From assembly GCA_033239525.1 (NCBI GenBank), contig BSYO01000026.1:5456001-5520000 (forward strand): DNA of 64,000 nucleotides, read 5' to 3'. The translations under genes and the position numbers were made by a program. Positions 21,100-34,281 of this stretch are shown piece by piece (the stretch's first letter is position 1; every line of letters starts with the position of its first letter). The notes beneath the pieces were generated by a model. The model was not told where the DNA came from. It saw only the letters and a program-made list of their open reading frames with translations, and ran no database searches. The DNA comes from Nepenthes gracilis. Taxonomy: Eukaryota > Streptophyta > Magnoliopsida > Caryophyllales > Nepenthaceae.

Positions 21100-22170
21100 C
21101 TTTTGAGGTAAGTAGCGTTCCATGTTCGTGGGACAAGCCTTCCCTCCTGGGTGCACAACTTGTACGCCCCATTTTGTAGGATCGTTGAGATCAGGAGCTG
21201 CCCTTCCCAATTTAGAGAGAGCTTATTTCAGTCGGTGTTTTTTTCGGTGGCGTTTATACTTCTCAGCACCAAGTCCCCTACCTTGAACTGATGTGCTTTC
21301 ACTTTCTTATTGTAATACCGGGCGACCCTTTATTGGTATGCTATAGTCCGTAACCATGTTGTGTCTCGGACTTCTTCAAGAAGGTCAAGATTCTCCTGGA
21401 TTCTCTGCACATTATTGAGGGGATTGAAGCTTTTCACGTGGGGGCTTGGCAGCCCAACCTCCACTAGGATGACCGCCTCGACCCCGTAACACAGGTTAAA
21501 GGGTGTTTCTTGTCTTGGCTCCCTTGGAGTTGTTGTATAAGACTACAGGAAAGATGGAAGCTCATCAACCAATGAGCCCCCAGCGTGCTCCAGCTTCATT
21601 TTCAATCCATGTAATATTGTGTGGTTTGTGACCTCTACTTGGCCATTGCATTGCGAGTATGCGACCGATGTGTGCAACAACCTTATCCTCATACTAGTGC
21701 AACACTTGGTGAACCTTTTTCCAGAGAATTGGGTCCCATTATCAGTTACAATACATTTTGGGATCCAGAACCGGCACATAATGCTCTGTCGAACAAAGTC
21801 TGCAGCGTTCCGCTTGGTTATGCGAGCCAAAGGTATGGCCTCAACCTACTTTGTGAAGTAATCATTTCCGATGATTAAGAACTTCCTTTGTCCGGATACT
21901 ATTGGCAGTGGCCCAAGTATGTCCAGTCCTCATTGCGTGAAGGGCCAAGGTGACTGTAAAGCTCTGACTTCCGTATGCGGCTGGTGGGAAAGATTGAATG
22001 CAAGGTTCTGAGTTCTATGGCGTCATACTTCATAGTTGGCCAGTAGTACCCCTGCCTCAAAAGCTTGAATGCAAGGTTCTTGCCCCCAATGTGGGATCCA
22101 CAAATCCCAATGCGCACCTCTCCTAGGGCGTAGTCGGCCTCTTCTTGGGCAAGGCACTTCAAGTAGGGGC
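21100..22170 (-). pseudogene. Tat integrase, broken
   Basis: Inserts element cDNA into the genome. On the minus strand an N-terminal zinc-region remnant is visible at 21899-22162 (CGSHIGGKNLAFKLLRQGYYWPT). The catalytic core follows at 21543-21830: KCIVTDNGTQFSGKRF carries the second catalytic Asp, and HTSVAYSQCNGQVEVTN contains the region of the catalytic Glu. The pieces lie in different frames and contain stops, so it is inactive. Confidence 0.85.
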
Positions 22171-23141
22171 CAGAGAATCCTCAACGATACAATCGGCTAT
22201 CTATGATAATATACCCTCCGGTCATCTTCTTCACCTTCTTGGCCTCTTCTGCGTCATCGGGTAATGTCCCATCAGACAAATACTTAAGGCAGGTGGTCAT
22301 CCAGTTGTCGACCATAGACATCTACATTACTTATGTTTCGGAGTCTTCCACACTGGGTTTGTTGAGGACCTCACACATTCTTCAGGCATATTGCTCTGGG
22401 TCTCTAGAAGCTATCACTTTTGCCAGTTGGTCGGCCTTTTTATTTTCTTCTCGCAGAATGTGGACCATTTCTACCCTCTTAAAGACTGACATGAGTTCTC
22501 AGACCTTTGAGAGGTACTTGGATAGTTGTGAGCTGTTGGCTTCGAAGCATCCGCGGACTTGATTGATGACCAGCTCGGAAAGCACTCCTTTACCAATCAC
22601 AGTCCTGCGAGCAGGGCCTTGTACTCCTCCTCATTATTGGTAGCTGGGAATCCAATGACCATTGAATATTTGATCTCTTATCCTTCAAGCGTTCTCAGCA
22701 CAACACCAGCTCCACAACCATCCTTCATTGATGAGCTGTCCATGTGCATTGTCCATGCTGCGGGGCTGTGCGAGTCCTCGGCGTCACAAGTGCCCGAGAA
22801 GTCTTGAGTTGCTGTTCTGGTTTCGAGGACAAAGTCCAACAGGGTCTGACCTTTTAAGGCAGGCCGCTAACAGAACTCTATCTCAAACTCACCCAACTCA
22901 ATGACTGACTTGACCAACCGTCCCAACGTTTCTAGCTTTTATAGGATCGATCTCAAGGGCTAGTCGGTCAAAATGGCTACTTTGTGTGCTTAAAAGTATG
23001 GTCTCAGTTTTCGAGTGGAATACACTAGCGCTAGAGCCATCTTTTCTGTAAGAGAGTACCTTGTCTTAGTATCAGCCAAAATCTTACTGATGTAGTACAC
23101 AGACTAATGTCTGCCATTCTGTTGACTCACCAAGGCTGAGC
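22171..23141 (-). pseudogene. Tat RNase H region, broken
   Basis: By position between reverse transcriptase and integrase this is the RNase H domain, which removes the RNA strand during reverse transcription. Only frame fragments with stops are readable, so the call rests mainly on order. Confidence 0.6.
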
Positions 23142-24100
23142 TTAAGGCATTACATGAAACTGAAAGGTATAGGTACAATTCCTCACTGTTTGGGGAGAAG
23201 TCAACAGAGGTGAGTTCGATAGATACCTCTTGAGTCCTCGGAAGGCTTCTTCGCAGTCGGCCATCCATTGGAAGCAGCTATTCTTTGTCCCTCTCAGAAC
23301 TTTGAGGAACGGCAAATGTTTCTCGGCCGATTTGGCCAAGAAGCATGGCAGCGCTATTAACCTTTTGGTAAGCTTCTGGACCTCCTTTATGGTCCGAGGT
23401 GATTTCATATCAAAAATGGCCTTGATTTTTTCTGGATTTGCTTCAATTTCTTGATGCGAAACGATGTAGCCTAAGAATTTCCCAAACGTCACTCCAAATG
23501 TACACTTAGTTGGGTTGAATTTTATCTGATACGTTTTTAGGACGTTGAAGGTCTCATCCATATCTTGGATGTGGTGGTCTGTTACTTTGTTTTTGACAAG
23601 CATGTCATCCACATAGGCCTCCACGCTCCTTACAATCTGGCCTTTGAATATTTTATTCACAAGCCTTTGGTAAGTAGCACCCCTATTCTTGAGACCGAAG
23701 AGTGTGACTTTATAACAGTATGTTCCCTAATCTGTCATAAATGACGTGTGTTTCTCATCTTCGGGACTCATTCTCATTTAATTGTAGCCTGAGTACGCAT
23801 CCATAAAACTTAAAAGCTCATGGCCGAACATTAAGTCTACAAGCAAATCAATCCTCGACAGTGGAAAACTATCATTTGGGCATGCTTTATTGACATCTGT
23901 GAAATCCACACACATCATCCATTTTCTGTTATTCTTTTTCACCATTACAATGCTGGACAGTCAAACTGGGTAGTGCACCTCCCTTATAAATCCCGTGTCC
24001 AGATGCTTCTTTACCTCCTCCCAGATTGCTACCAGCTTTTTCATGGAGTAGTTCCTCCTTTTTTGCTTAACGAGCTTACAACAGGGATCTAGACCCAACT
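23142..24100 (-). pseudogene. Tat reverse transcriptase, broken
   Basis: The minus strand reads RKWMMCVDFTDVNKACPND, later SFMDAYSGYN and LFGLKNRGATYQRLVNKIF, then the YVDD active site (AYVDDML, 23604-23615), and FLGYIVSHQEIEANPEKI. This is the canonical order of Ty3/Gypsy reverse transcriptase motifs. A 172-codon segment (23142-23660) is open, but stops upstream break the protein. Confidence 0.9.
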
Positions 24101-25050
24101 TGTGGACCGTTACCTCAGTCAATATCCCAGGCATATCACTTGGAGTCCAAGCGAAGACATCCGAGTTCTTTCGCAGGAAGCTGATAAGCTGGTCTCGGAA
24201 GGCATGTGGAAGAGAACTTCCTATATGGACGGTCTTTTCTGGATCTCTGGGATCCGAAGGACTCGGTCGATAGTTTCTCTAGACTCAGCCTATTGTAACG
24301 TCATTTCATCATGAAAGTTTAAGACTTCCATAGGCTGAGGGAGAGGAGTCTGGGTGACTTGGGATAGGTCGCACGTCTTTCCGGCAGCTTGGTCTCTGAA
24401 GACTTTCCCATTCCCGTATAATGTCGAGAACTTCATTTTTAAGTGGGGGATTGAGGTCACAGCCCCAAAAGCAGCCAAGTAAAGACGTTCGAGGATCGTG
24501 TTATAGACCAAGGGTAGGTCTATGACCAGGAAAGAAATGGTCTTTGACGACATCCTCGGATAGGTCCCTAACGTGACCTTAAGTTGGATAACTCCCTGTA
24601 CCGGCATCGGCTCATTGTCCAGCCCGTAGAGGAGTCCTTCAGTTGTAACCAACTAGCTCCTTTTGAGCCTTAATTTGAGGAAATCATTAAGATCAAGAAC
24701 ATTACGTGAGCTTCTATTATCGATAAATACTCGTTTTATCTAGTAGTCTAAACTATTGTCAGAAACGAGGGTCGTTATAACTGGGGGGTCCGAATAGGGG
24801 ATGTTACATAGGTCATATCTTCGTTACAAAAACTAATGACCTCATCCCTAGACTCTACCCTGGGCTTCTTGTTCCTTGCCGTTGGATCCTCCCGAGCGCC
24901 ACCTCTAATCGCGCAGGTGGATATCATGTTGACTACCCCAGTGGCCACTCTGCCTCTTGGCTTGTCACAAACCCAGACCAATGGCTGGTCAGCCTCACCT
25001 GCTTCTGCTGTTTTGGACGATTGCTCGGGTCTTTGCAGGAAGCAGTTGAG
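24101..25050 (-). pseudogene. Tat protease region, broken
   Basis: The minus strand carries a retropepsin C-terminal pattern: FLVIDLPLVYNTILERLYL, AAFGAVTSIPHLKMKF (24290-24652). In relatives this reads S-x-Y-N-x-I-L-G-R; here the Gly is Glu. The catalytic Asp motif is not intact in any frame I read. Confidence 0.75.
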
Positions 25051-26560
25051 GTGACTTGTCTTGATCAGCTCCTCAATCTCCTTCTACAATGTCCTGCAGT
25101 TCTCGATACCATGGCCTCCACAACGGTGGTAATGATAGTATTTGGACTGGTCACCACCTTCTAGATTCTTCAGTGTCTTGGGCCATTTCAGAAACTTTTC
25201 ATCTTGACTCTGCATCAGGTACGTGAGTCGTTTAAGGATGTAAGGTTGATGGGCCTATACTCCCTATGAATGTTTTACTCGGACTTCTATTGATTCCTGG
25301 GCACCCGAAAGTCTTGTTGACCTTCGTGCCTTCTTTTCCCTTCCATCGTCCTCAGAGGGAGGTTTTCCACCTGGACAGGTCTCTTTGCATCGTTCGCTTC
25401 CTTAGCCACAATGTATGTTCTTGCTATGATCTCGACCTCTATAAACATCTGCGGGCCCTCATGCACGAGGTGCTTGCAAAAGTTACCCCCTCCAATGCGG
25501 ACAGGAACGAGGTCAGCTTGACCCCATCAGTCAGATTCGAGATCTGTCTTGCTTCGAATATGAAGCGGGACAAAAAACTTTTCAGGCTCTCCCTGACCCC
25601 CTACTTCACACAAACAATGTGCCATTGTTGCTTCTCTATCCTTTGGTTGGAAGCGAATTGGGAGAGAAAAACTTCTGTCAGCTTGTTGAATAAGTAAATG
25701 GAGTCCACAGGCAGCCCGTAGAACCAGATCATCGCGTCTCCCTTGAATGTTAAAGGAAAGTACTGGCACATCGTTAACTCATCCAAGCCTTGAAGGCTCA
25801 GATGCTCACAGAAGTGATCCAGGTTGTCCATTGGATCTGCACTTCCGTCGTAGGCGTCGAGGTTGGGCATTTTGAATTTTGGGGGGAGCTGCTTTGCCCT
25901 AATCTTTGTAGTGAATGGAGACCTGTGGAGGTCAGTAGCTGCTCCCTCAGTATCGCCAAAAACTCGAAGAAATACCCTGTCAAGCTTCTCCTCCAGCTAA
26001 GGTGCGGCTGTCATCTTCTTTTCGTTGAGGTAAATCCTCAACTCGTAGGGGTCTTGCGTAGCTTGTTGCCCCAAGCGGCTCCTAGTCCTCAGAGGGACTT
26101 CCTCGATAGGGACCGCAACCTGATTAGCGCATTCCTGGCCGTTATGGACACAATAAGGATTTTGTTTCTCTGAGCTTTCCTCCACTATCCGAGGGCCTAA
26201 GCGCCCTTGGAGGCGCGATGGGCCTTGCTACTCGAGGCAATCTGCGTCTGAAAGCCCTCATGCTGAGCAGCGTGCTTATTGGGGTTCTTCTTCCCTTTTC
26301 CCCTCTTCTGGGATGTCGCAGTTTGAGAGGTCTTGGATGGTACCTCCCTCATCCGTGCATCAATCCTCGAGCAAAGGCCTTGGACAGCCCTGGACACATT
26401 GTCCATTCTCAGTGTAACGCTCGTATATGAGGATCAGGATAATTCTCCATTCTGACATAGGGCGTAAGGCCGTTGGCGCCTGAGCACGCCTTGCGGATGG
26501 GAACACTGGTCTGTCCACAGGTGTTCACCATTCTTGAGTTTCTTGGGAAATGTGCTGAGT
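25051..26560 (-). pseudogene. Tat gag, broken
   Basis: Minus-strand frames show a retrotransposon Gag core: YDGSADPMDNLDHFCEHLSL, then MCQYFPLTFKGDAMIWFYGL and FLSQFASNQ (25601-25870). The pattern L-x-G-x-A-x-x-W-F is typical of PF03732. Upstream frames (25997-26406) give basic, low-complexity N-terminal sequence. Multiple frame breaks. Confidence 0.8.
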
Positions 26561-26581
26561 TGATTTTTCATTGTATTTTTT

Positions 26582-26596
26582 ACAGACGGCGCCAAA
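26582..26596 (-). promoter_or_regulatory. primer-binding site TTTGGCGCCGTCTGT
   Basis: Directly adjacent to the 5' LTR on the minus strand. This primer-site type is common in Tat-group Gypsy elements. Confidence 0.85.
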
Positions 26597-27347
26597 TGTT
26601 ACGTCCTCAGATCCTTGCTCTAATTGGGACGAGAATCCGACAGCAATACCAAATTGTTGATGTGTTAAGTAAAGAGAGAGAGTACGCGGACTATCACACA
26701 AGTAGTTTTTACGTGAAAAACTTTCTCTTAAATGAGAAAGAAAAACCACAAAATTTTTATCCGAAAACTGTTTCCCTATCTTGTGCTTGGTTACAGGATA
26801 CACTTGAATACAAGAGGCCGAGGACTAAATGTATGGAAATTCTAAAGAGTTACTCTTACAACACGAGCCTTCTTTTTCTCTTTCTATTCTCTCTCTATTA
26901 TCGTTTGTAAGTGTGAATGCATCAATCCTTTGTTTGGTAAACAGTTAATATATTTATAGTGGTGAAGCTTCCCTTTGAGAGGAGTCCATGTGGCGTTGGC
27001 GTGTGCAAGGAACTTTGCTATCAACTCCGTAAACTCCTTTTGTTGTGTCAGAAAAATTGTGTGCACGCTTGCCTGGTAGGACGTCTCATCTACAGGGCCG
27101 CATACTCTACTTGCCATCATTCTTCTTGTAGTCTGACATGATCAACCACCAAAACTCTGCCACGCCGCTTTTACAGACTAGACAGCGTCCGAGGCCCATC
27201 TTGAGACCACAAACCATAACGGATTTCAAGCCCATTGTGTCTCGCAGGCCAGCCTTGATGTCTGGATCCCTTGGGCCTCTAAGACATCAGGGCTCAACTC
27301 TAGGGAAATGGACCCATGGCACAAACTATGGATATCAGTACCCATCA
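26597..27347 (-). repeat. 5' LTR of the Tat element
   Basis: Begins TGTTACGTCCTCAG on the plus strand and ends AGTACCCATCA. Aligns with 16975-17648 apart from one ~77 base gap and scattered changes. Confidence 0.9.
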
Positions 27348-27352
27348 AAAGT

Positions 27353-28217
27353 ATTACATATCACTACCCAAATAAGAATTTGAGAGTGCACCAAACTATA
27401 GTGAAAATTGGAAATCTAATTTAGTAGAAGTTTTCTAAATACGATTTAGTAAAACATATTATAATATCAAAAAAAAAATTCGAAAACATGTCATTCTGGA
27501 TATAATAATTTCCTCTTTCTTTTCCATCTTTCTACTCTCCCTAATCTCTCCCGTGTTAGTTGTCAAATCTTAAATAAATCTGATGAGAAGATATGTAAAA
27601 CTTCATCACTGTATTCAATTTATTAAAAGAAAAGACTTACATATTTTTTGTCCGCCGGTCTCCCGTTGATTTTGCGCATGGATTGGTCTCTTGTTTGAAT
27701 ACTACTCAGACGCGTACATTTTACCAACTTCCCACTCAAGTTCCACTGTGCACTCGTCAATGGCCTTGCCTCTACACATTTATCGTTCAAGCCCCCATCA
27801 AACGCTTGTCGAACATTTACTTTATGCCAATCTTCTGCTCAAACTCCATTAAGCAAGAATCATGTAATAACACTGAAAAAACCAAAAACAACTATGCATA
27901 GTGGGTCATGGACCACACATATAAGTGAACCCCACCCGAACAAACACTACTGCCAATTCCCAAAAGAGGTCTCTGGTACTTGGCCCTGCATCCCGAGAAG
28001 CTTGCAGATGGGTATGATGATTTAGATTTTTGTTCAACTTGTTAAAATATCCCGCAAAGTGTCTTAATTTTCATGAGGAAGACGAGATATAAAACAAGAT
28101 TTATATTTTGGGAATATTTCATGGATACCAACAAAATATTTCATGAATATTTTCATCTAGCATTATGTCTATCTATTTATTTTGATATGCACCCACCAAT
28201 ATAGAAGGAGGAATGTA
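27353..28217. other. host spacer
   Basis: AT-rich DNA. The short open frame at 27683-27901 has no recognised motif. No gene supported. Confidence 0.4.
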
Positions 28218-28222
28218 AAATA

Positions 28223-29224
28223 TGTTGGGATAGGTCACTCCCTTATAGGTGATTCAACAAACGAGTTTGTCATCGGGGTACATTAGCCGGTCAACGAATG
28301 TTGACCGGTTGGAAGGCAACAACGGTCAATGAAAATTGACCGGCGGACCGCCAGCTGAATCCGATCAACGGGAGATTGACCGTCTAAAGGCTACAGGAGT
28401 GCTGCTGGATGGCGGATGGGTAGCAAAGACGGTCAACAGGAAGGTTGATTAGATGGCTATGGAGGACGGTCAATGGAAGGTTGACCGGCTAAGGCTGGAA
28501 AGAAAATCGAAAGGATTTTCCGATAGTATTTTCGGAGTAGAAAATCTTGGAGCTTGGAGTTTCAGGTCAACATGTCGATTTTGGATGGGAGGAAGAATTT
28601 ACCAGGTTGGTATTCTTGGTATGGAATCAACCAAGGAACGCAGGAAGACTATTGTGATAGCCAAGGGGCGAGATGGCGAGGACTTGGCGCAAAGAACGAT
28701 CGGTAACGTCGTGGACAGGTGGGCAACAAGTTATTGGACGTGACGAAGCGGGTGGCAAACTGCTGCGCGTGCGCCGTCTGTGCGCAGTGGCATGTTGCGA
28801 GTTGGTGGATAAAAGCTGTTGGCGGGTTACAGAGCAGGTTATAGGCATCTGACCACACTCAAGCCACCTATTGGTTGAAGGTTTCCGGACAGACCATCAT
28901 ATATATGCATGTTGGGCATGCAGAAGAAAGTGTGAGAGTGTGAAAGAGCATCCAAGCACGGTAGAGTGTAAGGAGGTGAGATTCAAGGGTGAAAGAAAAG
29001 AGAGCAATGCACCACCGGTGAGGGAGAGTCATTCTCGGGTGTGTGGCGGATACTCCTTCTTGGAGGTTTGTAACCTATTTCACATAGTGGATTTGCTCTA
29101 ATCTCTGCTCCCGTAGTTTTTCCCTTAATTCATAAGGGTTTCCACGTAAAACGTGCGTGTATTTCTTCTTCTTCTTTCCCTTTACTGTGTATCATTCTGT
29201 CCGGACCGACCTTTTATCCTAACA
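28223..29224 (+). mobile_element. solo Copia LTR rich in WRKY-box-like dyads
   Basis: A 1002 bp segment from TGTTGGGATAGG to TTTTATCCTAACA is flanked by a perfect AAATA duplication (28218-28222 and 29225-29229). The start resembles that of the LTR at 48894 (TGTTGGGGATCACTC). A TATATATG stretch near 28898 could be its TATA region. The open frames inside (28453-28743 plus; 28627-28858 minus) have no transposon motif and are treated as chance. Confidence 0.9.
28287..28488. promoter_or_regulatory. array of inverted GGTCAA/TTGACC dyads (WRKY-box-like)
   Basis: Five dyads: CCGGTCAA-N6-TTGACCGG (28287-28308), CGGTCAA-N6-TTGACCG (28323-28342), CGATCAA-N7-TTGACCG (28362-28382), CGGTCAA-N8-TTGATTA (28430-28451) and CGGTCAA-N7-TTGACCGG (28467-28488). 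TTGAC(C/T) is the core WRKY target. The dyads lie in the first third of the LTR, where a promoter would be. Confidence 0.7.
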
Positions 29225-29229
29225 AAATA

Positions 29230-31494
29230 TCCACTTGAAGGCCACCCAAAGAGTGTCCACTGGTGTCTCTAATGTAACCAGTAAAACAAAGAATGATACC
29301 AAAAGATCGCCATGCGAAAACCTCATATATTTAATACTGTTATATTCCATGTATCCCTGTCATTCATGCTTTATCGTGAGATGCATCCTTTGAATCAGAT
29401 TCTCTAGAATTGTCAATTTTGCATACTATAAGAAAAGGTATATATGTTATGCTGAACCAAACGTCTTCAAAGCAACTTGACGAAATCTGTGCTCATTCAA
29501 ATAGCTACTTAAAAAACGATGTAAAAAATGAATGAAAATTTAACAACTAGTAGGTTCGAAGGCTTAATAGTTCTGAATCCCCTTAGACCCATATGTTTGA
29601 GGAGGAATGTAAACATATAAATTTTAAAAGAACAACTTAAAATGCCAAACTTTTACTTCATAGGATTTAGGAGTGGTAAAATTTACACAGCCGTAACCTT
29701 ACATGGTAAAGGATCTGTGTTCATAATTTGAAACCATAGGTTCTAAATAACTATAGAGTAACATTGTTGTTACATCAAACTGACTTTCTTAAACATATAG
29801 ATTTATGTACTTAAACTGTGATCTCTATGCTAAAACATTGACTACTATGGACAAATTCTTCTTTCTTATATCTAAGAGGAAACTCAAGAGGTCTTTTATC
29901 AAATTCTAATTAATAAGTGAATGTGTGAAATTGTAAGTTTATTAGGCAATTAAGGCTATATAATCTGTTGAAGGTGGTTATATTTTTTTTTTTTTTTTTG
30001 GCATAAGAAAATAGTCATACAAAGTGTGGTCTCCATAGGTGTCAGCTTCATATCATAAAGGTGACCATCAAAGCAAATAATGGCGGGCTTTTACAAGGAC
30101 AAGAAGACAACAACAAAATCTCATGTCCACTAAGATCAACCTTTAGAAAGGCAAGAAAAGGATGAAAAAGACACAGGTTCACACTGACAAATACTATTTT
30201 TATATTTTTTATATTTTTATTTATTATTATTATTTTTTAATAATTTTTATTTAAATTATATATTTTAATTATATAGATTTTATTTCTTAATAAAAAAAAC
30301 TTTGCTATAAAAGCAAACAAATAAACTAAATGGACCCTTCATTTTATCAATTAACTTAATCGATTGAAGAAACACTAAAAAATAAAAACACGCCTAAATT
30401 TTCTAGAAATTTAGAACGACAGAAGGATAATATGTATATAGAGAGAGAGAGAAGGGAAAAAAAAAAGAAAAAGAAAATCAGTGGGAGACTAGAAGTCTCT
30501 CATCGCCTCACTTTCGTCTGTTGAGAGACGGCCGAAGGCAGAGCAAAGGCAGAGATGATAGGAGAAAGGAAGAGAGGGAGGAGTGAGGAAGGAGAGAGAG
30601 AGAAAGAGCAGGAGGGAGAGAAAGAGAGCGGAAGAGAAAAGCAGCGGAAGAGAGCACAAGCAGAGAGAGAGAGAGAGTGAAAAGAGAGGACAGAGCAGCG
30701 CGCGGGCAAAGAAAGAGGGGAGAAAAAAGAGACGATGAATTTGGTGAATATTTTTTTTTAAGAAAAATTATATATTGTTATAAATTAGTTCAATTTTGAT
30801 TATGGATGAATATGCTTATATACGTAGCCCCTCGATATATAAAAGATTTTTATAATAGAATAAAATAAAAATAAAATAATTATTTTTAAATTATTAAATA
30901 AGATAAAAATAAAATTAAAAATTTTTATTTTTATATTTAATTATTAAAATAAAATAAATTATAAATTATTATTCTAATATTTAATATGTAATAATATTAT
31001 AAAAATAAGATAAAAATTTAACATAATAATAGTAATAATAATAATAATAATAATAATGTAAAAATAACTATTCTCAACGTGAATGACTAAGGTGAAAATA
31101 AAAAATACCTAAAAATATGTGATATTTTTTATTTTTAAAATTAGAGAAATAAATATTCTTTTAAAAATATTTATTCCGTATCAAAAAAATCAAATAGTAA
31201 AATATATATTTCACTAAAAATAAGATAAAAATAGAATTTATATTTCTATTAACCAAATATGCATTTACCCCATGTTTGGTTGATGAAAATAGAATTTCTA
31301 TTTTCACATTATTCATTTAAAAATATTTATTCTATTATTTAGTTACATTTTGATAATAAATAAATATTTTTAAAGGAATAGTTCTTTTCAAATTATTGGG
31401 AATAACTATTATCATCTTCCCATTAGTATTACTTATTCTCAAATAGTTGGGAATAACTATTATCACATCAATTTTTTTAAATTTTAAAAATGCT

Positions 31495-31532
<38 letters not shown>

Positions 31533-31943
31533 TTTAATAAATATTTATTACGTACACGTAATATACATAATACTTAATAAATATTTAATACATAATATTA
31601 CGTATTATATAATAATACATAATATTATATTAAATATTTTCAAATATAATATTTAATAATACGTAATATTATATTAAATAATAAATTAATATTTAATATA
31701 TACATATAATTATATATACTTAATATTTAATAAATACTTAATATGTAAAATTACATATTATATAATAATAAGTAATATTATATCTAATATAATATGATAT
31801 TAAATAATTAATAAATATTTAATATATACACATAATTATATATATATATGTAATATATATTTAATTATATATATTATATCAAATATTTATTAAATATTTA
31901 TTTTTAATGATAAAATTATATATTATACTAAATAATAATTTAG

Positions 31944-32009
<66 letters not shown>

Positions 32010-32303
32010 AAAAAAGTGTATCTTTTTTATTAAAATTATAAGAAAAAGGAATATATTATATAAAGTTATATAGGAAAAAAGAATATTTTTTTATTAAATA
32101 AGAGTAAAAAATTTATTATGACAAATTTGCACCTATTCTTTGTACTATTGTACAAATTAAATATTAAAATATTAATTTTTAACTTATTCTATTCTAATAA
32201 TTAAATATAAAAATAGTCATTTTATTTTTATTCTCATTTTATTCTATTCCCTAAGAATAATTATTCTAATTTCATTTTATTTCATTTCAATAATTAAATG
32301 TAC
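29230..32303. other. long AT-rich spacer with purine-rich and TA-rich tracts
   Basis: No gene seen. 30430-30740 is a purine-rich (GA) block containing a short inverted pair around GAAGTCTCTCATC and TGTTGAGAGAC. 30750-32290 is extremely AT-rich. Near 31250-31310 AACCAAATATGC and GTTTGGTTGATG form an imperfect inverted pair resembling MITE ends, but I could not define an element. Confidence 0.4.
31949..32006. repeat. (TA)n microsatellite, ~29 units
   Basis: Uninterrupted TA dinucleotides; a shorter run lies at about 31500-31528. Confidence 0.95.
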
Positions 32304-32972
32304 TGTTAGGGTATTGGTTTTTACTCCAAAATTTTAATATTTTAATGTGATGGGTGTTAGAAATTTATGTGGCTAAAACAACCACAAATGCGAAATTTAA
32401 AATCGATTAAATATACCTCCGGCCATTTGGTGCTCTGTTTTTGGACGTTGGATTCGAACCGGCTCCGTGCTTCTGGATACTCCTTCACTCGTTTAGATGG
32501 TGTATTGCTTGAGTTGGGTGTCAGGGACAAAACCAAAATGCTCAATTTATAGACGAAACCATCACCCGCCTCAACCGGCGTTTGAACTCAAACCGGTCAA
32601 AATTGATGAATTGATTTAATGGAAGAGTTATCACTACTTAATGGGCTCACAATCTTCAAAGAATTAACTGAGAAAAACGCCAAATGGTTACAAATCCATC
32701 AAGAAAGACGAACGAAACTCTTCTGGCGGCTCGAAATCGGCTTCAGAAGCCGTTCATGGCTCGCGGCTTGTGGACTCGTGGGCCAGGCTCAGTTAATTGG
32801 GCTAGAATTTGGGCCTGAAGCTCACAATGGGTTCTCTTTTCAGTTTGTTATTTTTTACTTCAAATTTTAATTTAATATCAAGTTTATTTTTAAATCAAAT
32901 TTGCTCCATTAGTTTTATACTATATGTTTCTTATTTTTACTGATTGATTTAGTTTTAAGTTGATACCAAAAC
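32304..32972 (-). mobile_element. possible minus-strand LTR fragment
   Basis: GC-richer than its flanks. Plus-strand ends TGTTAGGG (32304; alternative TGTTAGAAAT at 32355) and CCAAAACA (32970) would be TG..CA ends. On the minus strand CTATAAATTGAG (about 32544-32552) is a good TATA box. No target duplication and no partner copy were found, so this is tentative. Confidence 0.25.
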
Positions 32973-33592
32973 ATTATAATTTTAAGTTGCATTGTAACGT
33001 AAAAATCAACACATTATAACTAACAATTGAAATCCTTCAATAATTTTATATTTATGTTGTTTAATTCATCACATTTTATTTTTTGTCATTTTATTTTAGG
33101 AAGAACATTGAATTGCTAAGCCACCATCACTGTTATAATTTTAAATTTTCATTATTTAGTTTTTTGTACATTATTTACTATCTTTTTATCTTCTAAACAT
33201 TTGATAGTTGAACCACCACTACTCTTATAATTTTATATTTTCATATTTTTATTTTTTATACTTTAATTTCTAACATTATCTGACAGTGTAACAGCCACAA
33301 ATAGTTTAATTTTCAGCAACTTAAAATTTTAGCATTTATTTATTTATTTATTGTGTATTTTAGTCAATTCCATTGCCATATGACAGCTATTACAGCTACT
33401 CCCATCATCATCCATTTATTTTCTAATTTTTTTTTGGAATATAAAATAATCACAAAATTAATTTAGCATAATAAATTAACCTTTTATGAATACAATACCC
33501 AACTTATTAAAAAATTACACCAAATCCTCAAACACTTACAAAATTAAAAAATTGAGGTTCGCACACACCATGAAGCCACAGTAAATCAGAAA
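32973..33592. other. AT-rich spacer, 3' flank of the NBR1-like pseudogene
   Basis: No coding features seen. Confidence 0.4.
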
Positions 33593-34281
33593 TCATGGGC
33601 TGAGTTCAAATATAATATGATCATTTGCTGGTGTATTCCAATGATAATACAAAAACCAGATGCCTGTACACAATGAATGACTGCTGCTTAGATACCGTAC
33701 ATACCATAGGATCTTATATAATAGAGGCACAGCATCAACGTCAAAGATAACAGAAACACATCCACAAACACCCAAAATCTCTTTATTTACAGAAAAGCAT
33801 ACAATGGGCATACCGTTAAAGTAGGTTTCCCACTCGGCCTCCTTCCCAGCAATGAAATCCTTCACCACATGCTTCAGACTGCCGTTGTTCTTCTGTAGTA
33901 GCCGCCTGTTCATTTCTCTATCACTGAGGCCCTACGACAAGTACCAATTCTAAGTCTCATATCAACTTGTGGAAGATTATGGTGCACGAAGATTCCGCTA
34001 TGCACACATGGTCTCAAAATGTCAGCCTACTTTAGGCATATTATATACGATCACAACCTGTATTATATAAAAAATTATTTTTACAACTCATGTCCATGTC
34101 TCTCGAATTATACGACGACAACTTTACTATTACTTCAAGTTTTCACCAACTGAAGAATACAAGTAGAAATGGAACCAACGGAGAGGAACATAAATGTACC
34201 ATCTCTTGCAGTCCTTCAAGAGGGGGATCCCGTTTGGAAAAACCAAAGAGATCGTCCGCCGACTGCTCCAAGTTGTACTCA

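Larger units (their letters stand above)
16975..27347 (-). mobile_element. Ty3/Gypsy element of the Tat lineage, 10.4 kb, decayed
   Basis: LTRs at 16975-17648 and 26597-27347 are flanked by a perfect AAAGT duplication (16970-16974 and 27348-27352). The primer-binding site TTTGGCGCCGTCTGT follows the 5' LTR (minus strand), as in many Tat/Retand-type elements. The order on the minus strand is gag, protease, reverse transcriptase, RNase H, integrase, a 39 bp tandem array, an extra gene in the opposite direction, polypurine tract and 3' LTR. The extra antisense gene and the repeat-rich 3' region are typical of Tat elements. All sense genes carry stops or frameshifts, so the copy is inactive. Confidence 0.92.

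Noticed and set aside
28453..28858. Open frames within the solo LTR at 28.2 kb
   Set aside because: No recognised domain; located within LTR boundaries supported by target duplications.
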